A stretch of DNA of 64,000 nt from Neoaquamicrobium sediminum (GCF_013240295.1 NZ_JABETK010000004.1:1-64000); one strand, 5' to 3'. Counted from the stretch's first letter, positions 35,860 through 45,710 are shown. Notes: generated from the letters alone by a model not told the origin. Translations and numbers: made by a program.

Positions 35860-37215
35860 TCAGGCGGCGCTTTTGACATCGGCAATGACGCCGATGATGT
35901 CGTCGACCACCTGCTCTACAAGCACCTTGTCGTCGGCCTCCGCCATCACGCGGATCAGCGGCTCCGTACCCGAGGGCCGGATGACCAGCCTGCCCTTTTC
36001 GCCCAGACGGGCTCGGGCGTCGTCGATGGCGGCCTTTACCGACTTGTCCTCCAGCGGAGCGCTGCCGCCGCTAAAGCGAACGTTCTTGAGCACCTGTGGC
36101 ACCGGCTCGAACTTGCGGCACACCTCGCTTACCGGTTTGTCGGCGCGCTTGATGCAGGCCAGCACCTGCAACGCGGATACCAGCCCGTCACCCGTGGTCG
36201 AGAAGTCAGACAGAACGACATGGCCCGACTGTTCGCCGCCGACATTGAAGCCGTGAGCGCGCATATGCTCGACCACATAGCGATCGCCGACCTTCGTGCG
36301 GTGAAGCGAAAGGCCGAGGTCGTCCATATAACGCTCGAGGCCGAGATTGGACATCACGGTCGTCACCAGGCCGCCGCCGGCCAGACGGCCGTTACGATGC
36401 CAGCTTTCGGCAATCATGGCCATGAGCTGATCACCGTCGACTATGGCGCCGGTCTCATCGACGATCACGACACGGTCGGCATCGCCGTCAAGCGCGATGC
36501 CGATATCGGCGCGCACCTCGTGAACCTTCTTCGACAGGCCCAGCGGATGCGTGGAGCCGCAATCCTCGTTGATGTTCAGGCCGTTCGGCTCGCAATTGAT
36601 CGCGATCACTTCCGCGCCCAGTTCCCACAGGGCGGCAGGCGCGACCTTGTAACCGGCACCGTTTGCGCAATCGACGACGATGCGAAGGCCCGACAACGAC
36701 ATCGACCGCGGCAGCGTCCGCTTGGCGAACTCGATATAGCGATCATGCACGCCGTCGACGCGCTTGGCGCGACCCAACGCATCCGCATCGGCCAGCGCAA
36801 TGTCGACGTCACGGTCCAGCAGCTGCTCTATGCGCGCCTCGATCTCGTCGGAAAGCTTGTAACCGTCGGGTCCGAACAGCTTGATGCCGTTGTCGTAATA
36901 CGGGTTGTGCGAGGCGGAAATCATGACGCCTATGTCGGCACGCAGCGAGCGCACCAGCATGGCTACGCCTGGCGTCGGGATCGGGCCGAGCAGGAACACA
37001 TCCATGCCCGCCGCGCAGAACCCGGCAACCATCGCGTTTTCGATCATATAGCCTGAAAGTCGCGTGTCCTTGCCCAGCACGACCCGGTGGCGGTGGCTTC
37101 CACGCTGGAAAGACATGCCGACGGCCATGCCCACACGCATTGCCACCTCGGCGGTCATCGGAAGCCTGTTTGCGCGCCCCCGGATACCGTCGGTTCCGAA
37201 ATACTGCCTGGTCAT
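35860..37215 (-). CDS. glmM: Phosphoglucosamine mutase
   Basis: 451 residues, alpha-phosphohexomutase family. Converts glucosamine-6-P to glucosamine-1-P for peptidoglycan and LPS precursors. The catalytic phosphoserine is in GVMISASHNPYYDNGIK, the metal loop in ALDGDADRVVIVDE, the sugar loop in GGEQSGHVV, and the phosphate-binding loop in VIRPSGTEPLIRVM. Starts MTRQYFGTDGIRG at 37215. In many Hyphomicrobiales ftsH is directly upstream; here the upstream 272 bases hold no gene and then the dihaem gene. Confidence 0.95.
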   Translation of the reverse strand: MTRQYFGTDGIRGRANRLPMTAEVAMRVGMAVGMSFQRGSHRHRVVLGKDTRLSGYMIENAMVAGFCAAGMDVFLLGPIPTPGVAMLVRSLRADIGVMISASHNPYYDNGIKLFGPDGYKLSDEIEARIEQLLDRDVDIALADADALGRAKRVDGVHDRYIEFAKRTLPRSMSLSGLRIVVDCANGAGYKVAPAALWELGAEVIAINCEPNGLNINEDCGSTHPLGLSKKVHEVRADIGIALDGDADRVVIVDETGAIVDGDQLMAMIAESWHRNGRLAGGGLVTTVMSNLGLERYMDDLGLSLHRTKVGDRYVVEHMRAHGFNVGGEQSGHVVLSDFSTTGDGLVSALQVLACIKRADKPVSEVCRKFEPVPQVLKNVRFSGGSAPLEDKSVKAAIDDARARLGEKGRLVIRPSGTEPLIRVMAEADDKVLVEQVVDDIIGVIADVKSAA

Positions 37216-37487
37216 TCTTGCTCTAGAGTCCCCAGTCTTACTTACGCCCGAATAAGGTCTGCCACGAGAATTCACCGCGTAGGTATCACAATATATTAGT
37301 AACGGTTACGAAATGCTGTCCGCGTGGTAAACCCGTGCAAATGCAGTATCCACACGCCAACCACCAGTCGGCATTCCCCATTTGGCTGGCTGGAAAGCGA
37401 CGTCATGCTCCCCAAATGTGGCAGAGCGTAGGCTATAGCAACGATCGTATCAGCAACCGCGGGCCAAGCCTCAGGGCCTTTGTAGCG

Positions 37488-38557
37488 CTAGCGCAGGCTT
37501 GAAACCCACTCCCGCAGAAGCGCGGCCGCGGCGGTATCCTCGCGCGCACGGCCCAGTTCCGGCATCATGATGCCTGGTTCGGTGCTCTCAACGCGAAAGT
37601 TCAGGATAGAGCCATCCGGCTCCCCGGCGCTATGTCGAAAAGCCTGCCGCCGGAGCCCCGCCCGGCTGCAACGGGGCGCTTGTGGACGCCGAGTGCCGGA
37701 CCGATCGCCTCACCCCAGGTTAGATAGAGCCCCGAATTGCTGGCAGGCCCCTCCCGGCGGTGGCAATGCGCGCAATTCACATCGAGCCATGCTCTTGCGC
37801 GTGCATTGAGGTCCGCGCTCTCGTCGCGCCAATCTGGCACCGCGTCGATCGCGGCGATATCCTCCGGCAGACCCTCCAGCAGGCCTGCCTCCCGCCAGCG
37901 TTCGAGCTGGTTCGCCGGTCCGTCGTCATACTGGAACTCGAAGTTGAGATTGCGTGCCTTCGGCCCCAGCGGCACGATTTCTCCGGCAAGCTGATGGCAG
38001 CCCTTGCACTGGTTCTTGTTCGGCACGGAATAAGTGAATGAGACGGGCTCCCCGCTTTCATCGATCGTTGCGACGTCGACCTTCGCGCCGGCAATCTTGA
38101 TCTCTGCGTCGCTCTGCTCCTCGTTCCAGAGATAGGCCCAACTCTGCCAGCCGTCCTCGTGCAGCAGCATCACCCGCGTTTCGATAAGCCGGACTTTTTC
38201 ATAGGGGGTGCGGAAATCGGCCGGAAAGGCAAAGCTCTTGATCAACGCCGATCCGACCGGAAACACGAACGCCTCGTCGGCAACATAGCGCGCAGCCTCG
38301 CCTTCCGGCACGTAGACGAAACGAAACTTCAGCGCGCCATCCGAAAACAGCGCGGTATGTGGCTCGAACGGCACGACACCTTCTGTCGGCACCTGCGCGC
38401 GCGCATCCGAGAAAAACCCGAATTCCGACAAAAGCTTCGGCGGTTTGTCGGCCATGATCGCCGTGTCGGAAGGGGCAGCAGCGGCGGCACAGCAATAGAG
38501 TAACAATGCGACCGCAGCGCCGCCCAGCCGTTCGACGGCAAGGCTCAATTGCCGCAT
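37488..38557 (-). CDS. Secreted two-CxxCH protein (HNE_0200-type), frameshift near 37623
   Basis: Reading from the ATG at 38557 the protein starts with a signal peptide (VALLLYCCAAAAAP). It carries two c-type haem motifs, CKGCH and CAHCH, about 75 residues apart. The frame breaks near 37623; one more C/G in the CCCC run restores EPDGSILNFRVESTEPGIMM and an end at EWVSSLR, total 356 residues. It resembles the HNE_0200 family, which occurs beside a beta-helix partner as here. A periplasmic or secreted electron-transfer role is inferred; function is unproven. Confidence 0.8.
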
Positions 38558-38562
38558 TTCGC

Positions 38563-39798
38563 TTACACGCCCTTGTCCTGCGGGAGCGTCACCGGCTCCG
38601 GCTCCGGCAGGGAGCCCTTGTAGCCGGCAATGTCCTTGTCCGGCCACCAGCCCCACGGCAGGAGCATCTGCGAGATCATCTTGAGATTGGCGAAGGTCGT
38701 GTCGTCCGCTTCGTCGATATAGATCCGGTCCGCAGCCGACACCCATGAGAAATATTCCGGGATCCGCGTCACCCCGTCCCAGACGATGTCCGGCACCGGC
38801 GTTCCGGAGACGTCGGAAATGATCTTGCCGACTTCGCCATCCGGCTCGCCGCCGCCCTCGCCATAGGTATTGCCGTGCACATAGACGCCGCGCGGCACGA
38901 ACATGTAGGCGTCGTCTTCATAGTCGTTCGGGTAGGCCGCGATCAGCACATGGGTCGTGCCGTTGCGGTCGAACCGGTTGCCGAAGACGTGCACGTTGCG
39001 GTTGGCCATCACCATCACGCCCATGCCCTTTGGCACGATCCCGACGATGTTGCCTTCGGGCGCGAAATTGGGCGTGTCGTTGTCCATCACGTCGTTGTCG
39101 AAGACGCGTATGTCGTGCCCGCCCTGAACAGGCAGGTTCGGCAGGTCGAAAATGAGGATGCCGCCGGTGTTGTGGCGCGCGGTGTTTCCGTAGACGTCAG
39201 CCCTGTAGGAATTCTCGATCTCGATGCCCGCAACATTGTATTCGGCAACCGAGTTGCGAACGATGATGTCTTCGCTCTGTCCGACATAGATGCCGGCATC
39301 GGATGCGCCGCGAACCGTCACGCCCTCGATCAGCACGTTGCTGGAGGAAACGGGATAGACCCCATAGGCACCGTTTTCGGGCTTTGGTCCGCCCGTCCAC
39401 TCGACGCGCAGGTTGCGAAAGGTGATCTGATCCGAGCCCTTCGACTTGACGCCGTCGCCCTTGGTGTCCTCGACAGCGAAGTCCTCCAGCACAACCCGGT
39501 CAGATGTTACCAGCAACCCCTCGCCAGCGCCGGCCTGCCCCTTGAATGAGAGGACTGTTCGGTTGGCGCCTTCGCCGCGAACCGTCACCTCGTCGACGTC
39601 GAGCGATAACCCATCGACCAGATCATAACGCCCCGCCGCAATGGTCACGGTATCGCCCGGTTCTGCCAGAATAAGCACTTCAATGAGCTCTTCATTTGCG
39701 TTCGGCCCAGGCATCACGCGGTGATCCGCAGCGTATGAAGCGAACGTAAGACAGGACAGTATCGCAGTTGCCGCAAGAGATTCTTTGACAAATCGCAT
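38563..39798 (-). CDS. Secreted parallel beta-helix repeat protein
   Basis: 411 residues with a signal peptide (MRFVKESLAATAILSCLTFA...AADHRV) and right-handed beta-helix repeats through residues about 45-330. Examples of the repeats: VLEDFAVEDTKGDGVKSKGS, DIIVRNSVAEYNVAGIEIEN, VHVFGNRFDRNGTTHVLIAA. It is 5 bases upstream of the two-CxxCH gene and forms a two-gene unit with it. Beta-helices are polysaccharide lyases, hydrolases or structural surfaces; the typical lyase catalytic residues are not evident to me. Confidence 0.85.
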   Translation of the reverse strand: MRFVKESLAATAILSCLTFASYAADHRVMPGPNANEELIEVLILAEPGDTVTIAAGRYDLVDGLSLDVDEVTVRGEGANRTVLSFKGQAGAGEGLLVTSDRVVLEDFAVEDTKGDGVKSKGSDQITFRNLRVEWTGGPKPENGAYGVYPVSSSNVLIEGVTVRGASDAGIYVGQSEDIIVRNSVAEYNVAGIEIENSYRADVYGNTARHNTGGILIFDLPNLPVQGGHDIRVFDNDVMDNDTPNFAPEGNIVGIVPKGMGVMVMANRNVHVFGNRFDRNGTTHVLIAAYPNDYEDDAYMFVPRGVYVHGNTYGEGGGEPDGEVGKIISDVSGTPVPDIVWDGVTRIPEYFSWVSAADRIYIDEADDTTFANLKMISQMLLPWGWWPDKDIAGYKGSLPEPEPVTLPQDKGV

Positions 39799-39872
39799 GG
39801 CGCATCCTCCCCTTTACCATCACGATGATCGTACTATTGCATTAAGTCAATAAAGATGAAACGAATTCATAT
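39799..39872. promoter_or_regulatory. Divergent control region of the beta-helix operon
   Basis: The 74 bases between the beta-helix start and the TetR start hold A/T-rich sequence with a loose inverted repeat, ATGAAACGAATTCAT, at about 39855-39869. It is the natural place for the TetR operator controlling both genes. No exact palindrome stands out. Confidence 0.35.
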
Positions 39873-40499
39873 ATGAAGGAAGACACCGCTCCGAAGGGTG
39901 CGCGGCCACGGCAGCAGCGGGCTATCGAGACCCGTGCAAGCCTGCTTTCGGCTGTGGAGACGATTGTCGCCCAAGAAGGCACTCAGGCGGTCACCACGAC
40001 GCGTGTGGCCAGCGACACCGGCGTGGCCGTGGGCACGATCTATCGTTACTTCGCCGACCGCGACGCGATGCTGCTGGCAGCCTACGACACGACGGTCGCC
40101 AGGCTGATCGATACATGCCACGCAGCACTCGAGGATCTAGAGGATGGGACGCCGATCGAAGATGCGGCGCGGCATCTGCTTGGCGTTTACCTGGAAGCTG
40201 CGGAGGCTATGCCCGCGCATGCCGGGCTGCTTGCAACGATGCGTCTGCTGCGTCCGATCGAGGTTGATCGCACTTCAACCGGCGACCGTGTCATTACCGA
40301 TCTTGTGGCCCCATTCTTCGAGCGTTTCTCGCGCGATACGGAAGTGAACCCCCTCCAGATGCAGCTTCTGGGTGCTGCACTTGGCACGATGGTGGACCTT
40401 TACCTCGTAGCGCCAACCCAGGCGGATCGGGCACTGGTGCGTGCCGAGACAGAGGCGTATCTGCTTTTCATGGTCGAGCGCATCGTCGAGGAGCGCTAG
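39873..40499 (+). CDS. TetR-family regulator
   Basis: 208 residues. The N-terminal helix-turn-helix is at about 20-60 (LLSAVETIVAQEGTQAVTTT, VASDTGVAVGTIYRYFADRD), and the C-terminal half is helical with a ligand-binding look. Divergent from the beta-helix gene by 74 bases, so likely its repressor. Inducer unknown. Confidence 0.85.
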   Translation: MKEDTAPKGARPRQQRAIETRASLLSAVETIVAQEGTQAVTTTRVASDTGVAVGTIYRYFADRDAMLLAAYDTTVARLIDTCHAALEDLEDGTPIEDAARHLLGVYLEAAEAMPAHAGLLATMRLLRPIEVDRTSTGDRVITDLVAPFFERFSRDTEVNPLQMQLLGAALGTMVDLYLVAPTQADRALVRAETEAYLLFMVERIVEER

Positions 40500-40590
40500 T
40501 TCGAACCGCCCCTGTTCAATCGGGCCGGGTTGTTCTATGCCGCATTCCAACCATGATCGCCCGCCATTGAGGCGCAATCGCAGGTATCCG

Positions 40591-41238
40591 ATGAATCCGA
40601 CAGAAGCACCCTCGCGTTGCCGTATAGTGCTCATCGCGCCGCCCCAAATTGAGGCAGGCCGGCTTATTGCTGCGCTTGACGGGGGCGATGTCGCATCCCT
40701 CATCCTGCCGGGCTGGGAAATGGACGACGATGCGTTCCAGCTTTACGCGGAACGCGTCGTGCCAGCCGCCCAGGAACACGGCGTTGCCGTGGTGATCGGC
40801 GAGAGCAGCCGTGTCGCCATGCGCACCGGCGCGGATGGCCTTCATGTCGAGACCGACCGGCGCGAACTTGAGGAAATCATCGCCAAGCATCAGGCCAAGC
40901 TGATGATCGGGACCGGCGGCGCCACAAATCGCGACGATGCGCTGGAACTTGGCGAGGCGCGGCCCGACTATCTCTTCTTCGGCCGGTTCGGCTACGACAA
41001 CAAACCGGAGCCCCATCCGCGCAATCTGAAGCTCGGCCAATGGTGGGCGGAGATGGTGCAGGTCCCCTGCATTGTCGCCGGCGGCGTGGAGTTGGATAGT
41101 GCATTGACGGTCGCAGCCACCGGCGTCGAATTCGTAGCCCTGTCCGAGGCGATCTTTTCCGGCGACCGCGATCCCGACGAGAGCGTTGCCACGGTCAACG
41201 CCGCGTTGGACGCGCAGGCTCCACAGCTGGAGGGCTGA
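40591..41238 (+). CDS. Thiamine-phosphate synthase-like protein
   Basis: 215 residues, TIM-barrel ThiE/TenI superfamily. LYAERVVPAAQEHGVAVVIG, ADGLHVETDRRELEEI, DYLFFGRFGYDNKP and VEFVALSEAIFSGDRDPDES match strands of the family. The standard ThiE motif (GADGVHLGQ) is changed to GADGLHVETD, so it may not be a true thiamine-phosphate synthase. A relaxed or unrelated role is likely. It starts 92 bases after the TetR stop. Confidence 0.7.
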   Translation: MNPTEAPSRCRIVLIAPPQIEAGRLIAALDGGDVASLILPGWEMDDDAFQLYAERVVPAAQEHGVAVVIGESSRVAMRTGADGLHVETDRRELEEIIAKHQAKLMIGTGGATNRDDALELGEARPDYLFFGRFGYDNKPEPHPRNLKLGQWWAEMVQVPCIVAGGVELDSALTVAATGVEFVALSEAIFSGDRDPDESVATVNAALDAQAPQLEG

Positions 41239-41241
41239 GTT

Positions 41242-42201
41242 GTGCGCAGGCCAGCCTTCATCCTGATTGCGGGCCTGTCGATGATCATGCCCGCTCTGGC
41301 CGAAACCACCGGCCCGGATGGCGGCAGGGTCACGACTCCAGCCCCGGAGGCAGTCGATCCCGACCGCTTTTCCGAGCGGCCGGCAGACGTCGCTTACGGC
41401 GCCTTCCAGCGGGGGCTCTATAAGACAGCACTCAATCTGGCGACGCCGCTCGCACTCGAGGGCAATCCGGCAGCGCAGACCCTCGTTGCCGAGATCTACT
41501 CGCGCGGGCTGGGCGTCCGGCAGGATGTCGTGACCGCGATGGAATGGTACGAGAAGGCTGCCGAGCAGAAGGTGCCCGAGGCGGTTTTCCAGCTCGCCAT
41601 GATCCTGCTCGACGGCGGTGCGGAAATCGGCGATCCGGATCGTGCCTACACGCTTCTGAAGGAGGCTGCCGACGCGGGCAACAGGCTGGCTCAGTTCAAT
41701 TTCGCGCAGATGACGAACAGCCGCGATCAGTCGCCGGAAGGCATGAAGACGGCTGCCGCCTATTACGAGAAAGCCGCCGAGGCCGGCCTTGCCGATGCCC
41801 AGTACGCCATGGCGCAGATTTACGAGCAGGGCTTCGGCGGCAAGCCGGTCGACATGAACGAGGCGCGGCGATGGCTGGAACTGGCGGCAGCGCAGAATTT
41901 CGATACCGCGCAGATCCAGCTCGGCACATGGCTGGTGGAAGGGATTGGAGGCGAGCGCGACCGGGAAGCCGGTTTTGCCTGGCTGCTGCGTGCGGCACGG
42001 GCCGGCAACCCCGCAGCCCAGAACCGCATCGCCAAGCTCTATCGCGCCGGCATCGGCGTCGAACCTGATCGGGTGACGGCCGCCGCATGGTATCTGCGCG
42101 CGCGGCGGGCGGGCCTAGTCGACATGGTCATGGAAGACCAGTTGAACGGCCTCACGGAAGATGAGATGCAGCTCGCCAGCAGGCGCGCCGCCGTACTCTG
42201 A
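41242..42201 (+). CDS. Secreted Sel1-repeat protein
   Basis: 319 residues from a GTG start. Signal peptide (FILIAGLSMIMPALAET), then about six Sel1 repeats, each near 36 residues (AAQTLVAEIYSRGLGVRQDV, AQYAMAQIYEQGFGGKPVDM, AQNRIAKLYRAGIGVEPDRV). Sel1 proteins scaffold protein-protein contacts, often in the envelope. It begins 3 bases after the ThiE-like stop. Confidence 0.85.
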   Translation: MRRPAFILIAGLSMIMPALAETTGPDGGRVTTPAPEAVDPDRFSERPADVAYGAFQRGLYKTALNLATPLALEGNPAAQTLVAEIYSRGLGVRQDVVTAMEWYEKAAEQKVPEAVFQLAMILLDGGAEIGDPDRAYTLLKEAADAGNRLAQFNFAQMTNSRDQSPEGMKTAAAYYEKAAEAGLADAQYAMAQIYEQGFGGKPVDMNEARRWLELAAAQNFDTAQIQLGTWLVEGIGGERDREAGFAWLLRAARAGNPAAQNRIAKLYRAGIGVEPDRVTAAAWYLRARRAGLVDMVMEDQLNGLTEDEMQLASRRAAVL

Positions 42202-42320
42202 CGGAAGGCTCTCGCGAAAGCCGGCGCCGGCTCTCTTGCCTCTCCGGCCGTTTTGTGGTCTTGGAGCGCCGATAAGCGCGCCCCTTGCGGCGCGGCACGC
42301 ACAAATTCCGGAACCACACA

Positions 42321-42884
42321 ATGGCTAAGATCAACGGCAACGAAATCCGTCCCGGCAACGTCATCGAGCACGATGGCGGCCTGTGGGTGGCGGTCAAGAC
42401 GAACGCGGTGAAGCCCGGCAAGGGCGGCGCCTACAACCAGGTCGAACTCAAGAACCTCATCAACGGCACCAAGCTGAACGAGCGCTTCCGCGCTGCGGAA
42501 ACCGTCGAGAAGGTCCGCCTCGAGCAGAAGGATTTCACCTTTCTCTACGAACAGGGCGACGCGCTGGTGTTCATGGACGATGAGAGCTACGAGCAGCTCG
42601 AACTCGACAAGGAATTCGTCGGCGAGCGCGCGGCGTTCCTGCAGGACGGCATGAAGGTGACCGTCGAGCTTCACGAGGAGCGCCCGATCGGCATCTCCCT
42701 GCCCGACCAGGTGACGCTGACCATCACCGAGGCCGACCCTGTGGTGAAGGGCCAGACGGCCGCGTCCTCCTACAAGCCGGCAGTGCTGGAAAACGGCATT
42801 CGCGTCATGGTTCCGCCCTTCATCTCGTCCGGCGAGAAGATCATCATCGACACCAACGAGATTACCTACATCAGCCGCGCCTGA
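42321..42884 (+). CDS. efp: Elongation factor P
   Basis: 187 residues. Helps the ribosome at polyproline stretches. MAKINGNEIRPGNVIEHDGG, then the KPGKGGAYNQVELKNL loop with the lysine that is modified in this family, and the closing KIIIDTNEITYISRA. ATG at 42321 matches the family start. Upstream of suhB. Confidence 0.95.
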   Translation: MAKINGNEIRPGNVIEHDGGLWVAVKTNAVKPGKGGAYNQVELKNLINGTKLNERFRAAETVEKVRLEQKDFTFLYEQGDALVFMDDESYEQLELDKEFVGERAAFLQDGMKVTVELHEERPIGISLPDQVTLTITEADPVVKGQTAASSYKPAVLENGIRVMVPPFISSGEKIIIDTNEITYISRA

Positions 42885-42915
42885 GCGGCTGACACCTGAC
42901 CTTCGGAGACTGTAA

Positions 42916-43707
42916 ATGGCGCGTTCGGCGATCATCAACGTCATGGTACAGGCTGCCATGAAGGCCGGCCGCTCGCTCGCGCGCGACTTCGGCGAGGTGC
43001 AGAACCTGCAGGTCTCGCTCAAGGGGCCTGGCGACTATGTCAGCCAGGCCGACCGCAAGGCCGAGGAGATCATCCACGCCGAGCTTTCCAAGGCCCGGCC
43101 CGGCTATGCCTTCCTGATGGAGGAACGCGGCGCGGTCGAGGGCGACGACGACCAGCATCGTTGGATCGTGGACCCGCTCGACGGCACCACGAACTTCCTG
43201 CACGGCATTCCGATCTTTTCGATCTCCATCGCGCTGGAGCGCCAGGGCCAGATCGTCGCCGGTGTCATCTACAATCCGGCGATGGACGAGCTCTATACCG
43301 CCGAGCGCGGTGGCGGCGCGTTCATGAACGATCGCAGGCTGCGCGTTGCGGCCCGCTCGAAGCTGTCCGACGCGGTGGTCGGCACCGGGATCCCCCATCT
43401 CGGCCGGGGTCACCACGGGCGCGCGCTCGTCGAGTTGAAGAACGTGATGGGCGAGACGGCCGGCATTCGCCGTCTGGGCTCGGCCGCACTCGATCTTGCC
43501 TACGTCGCGGCCGGCCGTATGGACGGCTTCTGGGAAAACTGGCTGGCGCCCTGGGACCTCGCCGCCGGCATTCTGATGGTGCGCGAGGCGGGCGGTTTTT
43601 GCTCCGACCGTGACGGCGGACAGGCGATGTTCGACAGCGGCACCATCGTCGCCGGCAACGAGGCGATACACAAAGCCCTGTTGAAGACGATCCAGCAGAA
43701 GAGCTGA
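42916..43707 (+). CDS. suhB: Inositol-1-monophosphatase
   Basis: 263 residues. Magnesium/lithium-sensitive phosphatase. Metal motifs RWIVDPLDGTTNFLHG and the WDLAAGILMVREAGG near residues 215-230 are the IMPase signatures; GYAFLMEERG supplies the first Glu. In alphaproteobacteria suhB is the common inositol phosphatase. It follows efp by 31 bases. Confidence 0.93.
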   Translation: MARSAIINVMVQAAMKAGRSLARDFGEVQNLQVSLKGPGDYVSQADRKAEEIIHAELSKARPGYAFLMEERGAVEGDDDQHRWIVDPLDGTTNFLHGIPIFSISIALERQGQIVAGVIYNPAMDELYTAERGGGAFMNDRRLRVAARSKLSDAVVGTGIPHLGRGHHGRALVELKNVMGETAGIRRLGSAALDLAYVAAGRMDGFWENWLAPWDLAAGILMVREAGGFCSDRDGGQAMFDSGTIVAGNEAIHKALLKTIQQKS

Positions 43708-43732
43708 TCGACCAGAAGCGGGGGATGGCTGA

Positions 43733-44587
43733 ATGGCGGCGAATGACACAACGCGCTCGCCGCACGCCACTCTCGACTGGCGCCCGCTCGACGGCCTCGG
43801 CTGGAACGAAATCGCCGAAGCTTTCCGGCTCTGCTACGATGGCTACCTGATCCCCATACGCATGACCGCGCCGCAGATGGCAGCGCGTTTCGCGGCCGAA
43901 GATCTCGACATGCAGGCAAGCGGCATCGCGTTCGCCAAAGGCGAGGTGGCCGCCATTGGCCTCGTTGCGCGGCGCGGTCGTTTATCACGTCTTGCCGCCT
44001 TCGGCGTCAGCACCGGCTTTCGCGGCAAGGGCGTGGCCTCACAGGTTCTGGACAGGCTCGTGCACGAGAGCACGGCGCGTAGCGATGCCCGCATGGAGCT
44101 TGAGGTGTTCGAGCATAACCATCCGGCGGTGAAGCTCTATGAACGTTTTGGTTTCGCTCGCATCGACAGGCTCGTCGGCTTCGAGAAGCCGGTGCCAAAC
44201 GCACAGCTAGACCCAGCTACGCCGGAACTTTCCTCGCCCGACATCCTTGTAGAACTGATGCACGAGGAAAAGACCGACGACCTGCCCTGGCAACTGCAAC
44301 CCGTTACCTTGGCCCGCCTTGAGGCGCCATGGCAGGTGATCTGCAACGGAGACGCCGTCGCGCTCGTCAATCTTTCCCAAGAGACCGCGATCGAGGTCAG
44401 GATGATCTATGTCCACCCTGGATCGAGACGGCAAGGGCACGCTCGCGCGCTTCTATCCATTATCGAAGGGCTGGCCGGCGAAAGGCCGATCCGCGTCCCG
44501 CAGCTCATTCCCGCGAGATATCAAGCCTTTGCAGAAGCGCTCGGTTTCACGCAGCTCGAGCACTACCAATTCAGAATGGCGCGATGA
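43733..44587 (+). CDS. GNAT-family acetyltransferase
   Basis: 284 residues. The acetyl-CoA loop FGVSTGFRGKGVASQVLDRL is in the first half; a second similar loop YVHPGSRRQGHARALLSII lies near residue 230, so the protein appears to hold two GNAT-like domains. Substrate unknown. Starts 25 bases after suhB. Confidence 0.8.
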   Translation: MAANDTTRSPHATLDWRPLDGLGWNEIAEAFRLCYDGYLIPIRMTAPQMAARFAAEDLDMQASGIAFAKGEVAAIGLVARRGRLSRLAAFGVSTGFRGKGVASQVLDRLVHESTARSDARMELEVFEHNHPAVKLYERFGFARIDRLVGFEKPVPNAQLDPATPELSSPDILVELMHEEKTDDLPWQLQPVTLARLEAPWQVICNGDAVALVNLSQETAIEVRMIYVHPGSRRQGHARALLSIIEGLAGERPIRVPQLIPARYQAFAEALGFTQLEHYQFRMAR

Positions 44588-44683
44588 TGCGCAACGCACC
44601 CAACACGTCACCTTTCAATTTAGTCATAATTCCGTTTAGAGTCGCCATCACCTTGATGCCGAAATCAATACAGAGGCGCGCCA

Positions 44684-45709
44684 ATGGCATTTCTCAGAAC
44701 CCTGGGAGCTGACGACGGTCTCAGCGAGGGCGCGGAATACGATCCGCGCAACCTGTCGAGCCCCCAGGTCTTCCTGCTGTCGATGCTCATATTCCTGGCC
44801 ATCGTGGGCTTCGTCGCGGCCATCCTCTATCGCCAGATTTCGACCGCCTTCCAGACCAATCCTGGCCTCAACGGGCTGATCCTCGGCGTGCTGGTGGTCG
44901 GCATCCTGCTTGTCTTCGGGCAGGTATTCCGCCTCGTGCGCGAGGTTCGCTGGGTCAATTCCTTCAGGGCCGGCACGCAGGCGCGCGATCCTGTATTGCT
45001 GGCCCCCATGAAGGCACTACTGGGACGCTCGTCCACCATGACGTTGTCGACCAGTTCCATGAGGTCGATCCTCGATTCAATCGCCACGCGCCTCGACGAG
45101 AGCCGCGACATCTCGCGATACCTGACCGGCCTGCTGATTTTCCTCGGACTGCTTGGCACGTTCTGGGGCCTGCTGCAGACCATCGGCGCGATCGGCACCA
45201 CCATCCAGACGCTCGATCCCGGCTCGGGCGACGTCAACGACGTGCTGGATACGCTGAAGGCGGGCCTTTCGGCGCCGCTTTCCGGCATGGGCACTGCGTT
45301 CTCGTCCTCGCTGTTCGGCCTTGCCGGCTCGCTGGTGTTGGGCTTTCTCGACCTTCAGGCAGGTCGCGCCCAGACGCGTTTCTACACGGAACTGGAAAAC
45401 TGGCTGTCGTCGGTTACGGATGTCGGCTCGGACTTTGCCGTCGGCACGGATGCCGCAAACACGTCGGAAGAACTCAAGGCGTTGTCGGAGCGCCTGCGCA
45501 CCATGCAGGAAGGCGACGGCACCTCCAATCCCCGCATCGCAGCCTCCATGGCCAGCCTTGCCGATGGTATCAGCGGTCTGGTCAAGAACATGCGTTCCGA
45601 GCAGCAACTGATGCGCGACTGGGTGGAGGCTCAAGCCAACGAGCAGAAGGCAATGCGCGTGACGCTCGACAAGCTCACCGACGCCATCCGCAAGCAGGAG
45701 AAGGGCTGA
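44684..45709 (+). CDS. MotA/TolQ/ExbB-like proton-channel protein
   Basis: 341 residues with four predicted membrane helices (about 27-50, 60-80, 146-166 and 205-230; for example TGLLIFLGLLGTFWGLLQTI). The GLLGTFWGL helix is the conserved pore helix of the MotA/TolQ/ExbB superfamily. The C-terminal 120 residues are helical and cytoplasmic. It is followed one base later by its MotB-like partner. Not next to flagellar genes, so a non-flagellar force-generating pair is likely. Confidence 0.82.
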   Translation: MAFLRTLGADDGLSEGAEYDPRNLSSPQVFLLSMLIFLAIVGFVAAILYRQISTAFQTNPGLNGLILGVLVVGILLVFGQVFRLVREVRWVNSFRAGTQARDPVLLAPMKALLGRSSTMTLSTSSMRSILDSIATRLDESRDISRYLTGLLIFLGLLGTFWGLLQTIGAIGTTIQTLDPGSGDVNDVLDTLKAGLSAPLSGMGTAFSSSLFGLAGSLVLGFLDLQAGRAQTRFYTELENWLSSVTDVGSDFAVGTDAANTSEELKALSERLRTMQEGDGTSNPRIAASMASLADGISGLVKNMRSEQQLMRDWVEAQANEQKAMRVTLDKLTDAIRKQEKG

Positions 45710-45710
45710 G

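Noticed and set aside
42219..42232. Perfect 14-base palindrome AGCCGGCGCCGGCT after the Sel1 gene
   Set aside because: Made only of G/C-rich self-complementary repeats, no T-run and no matching partner; it may be chance in GC-rich DNA.
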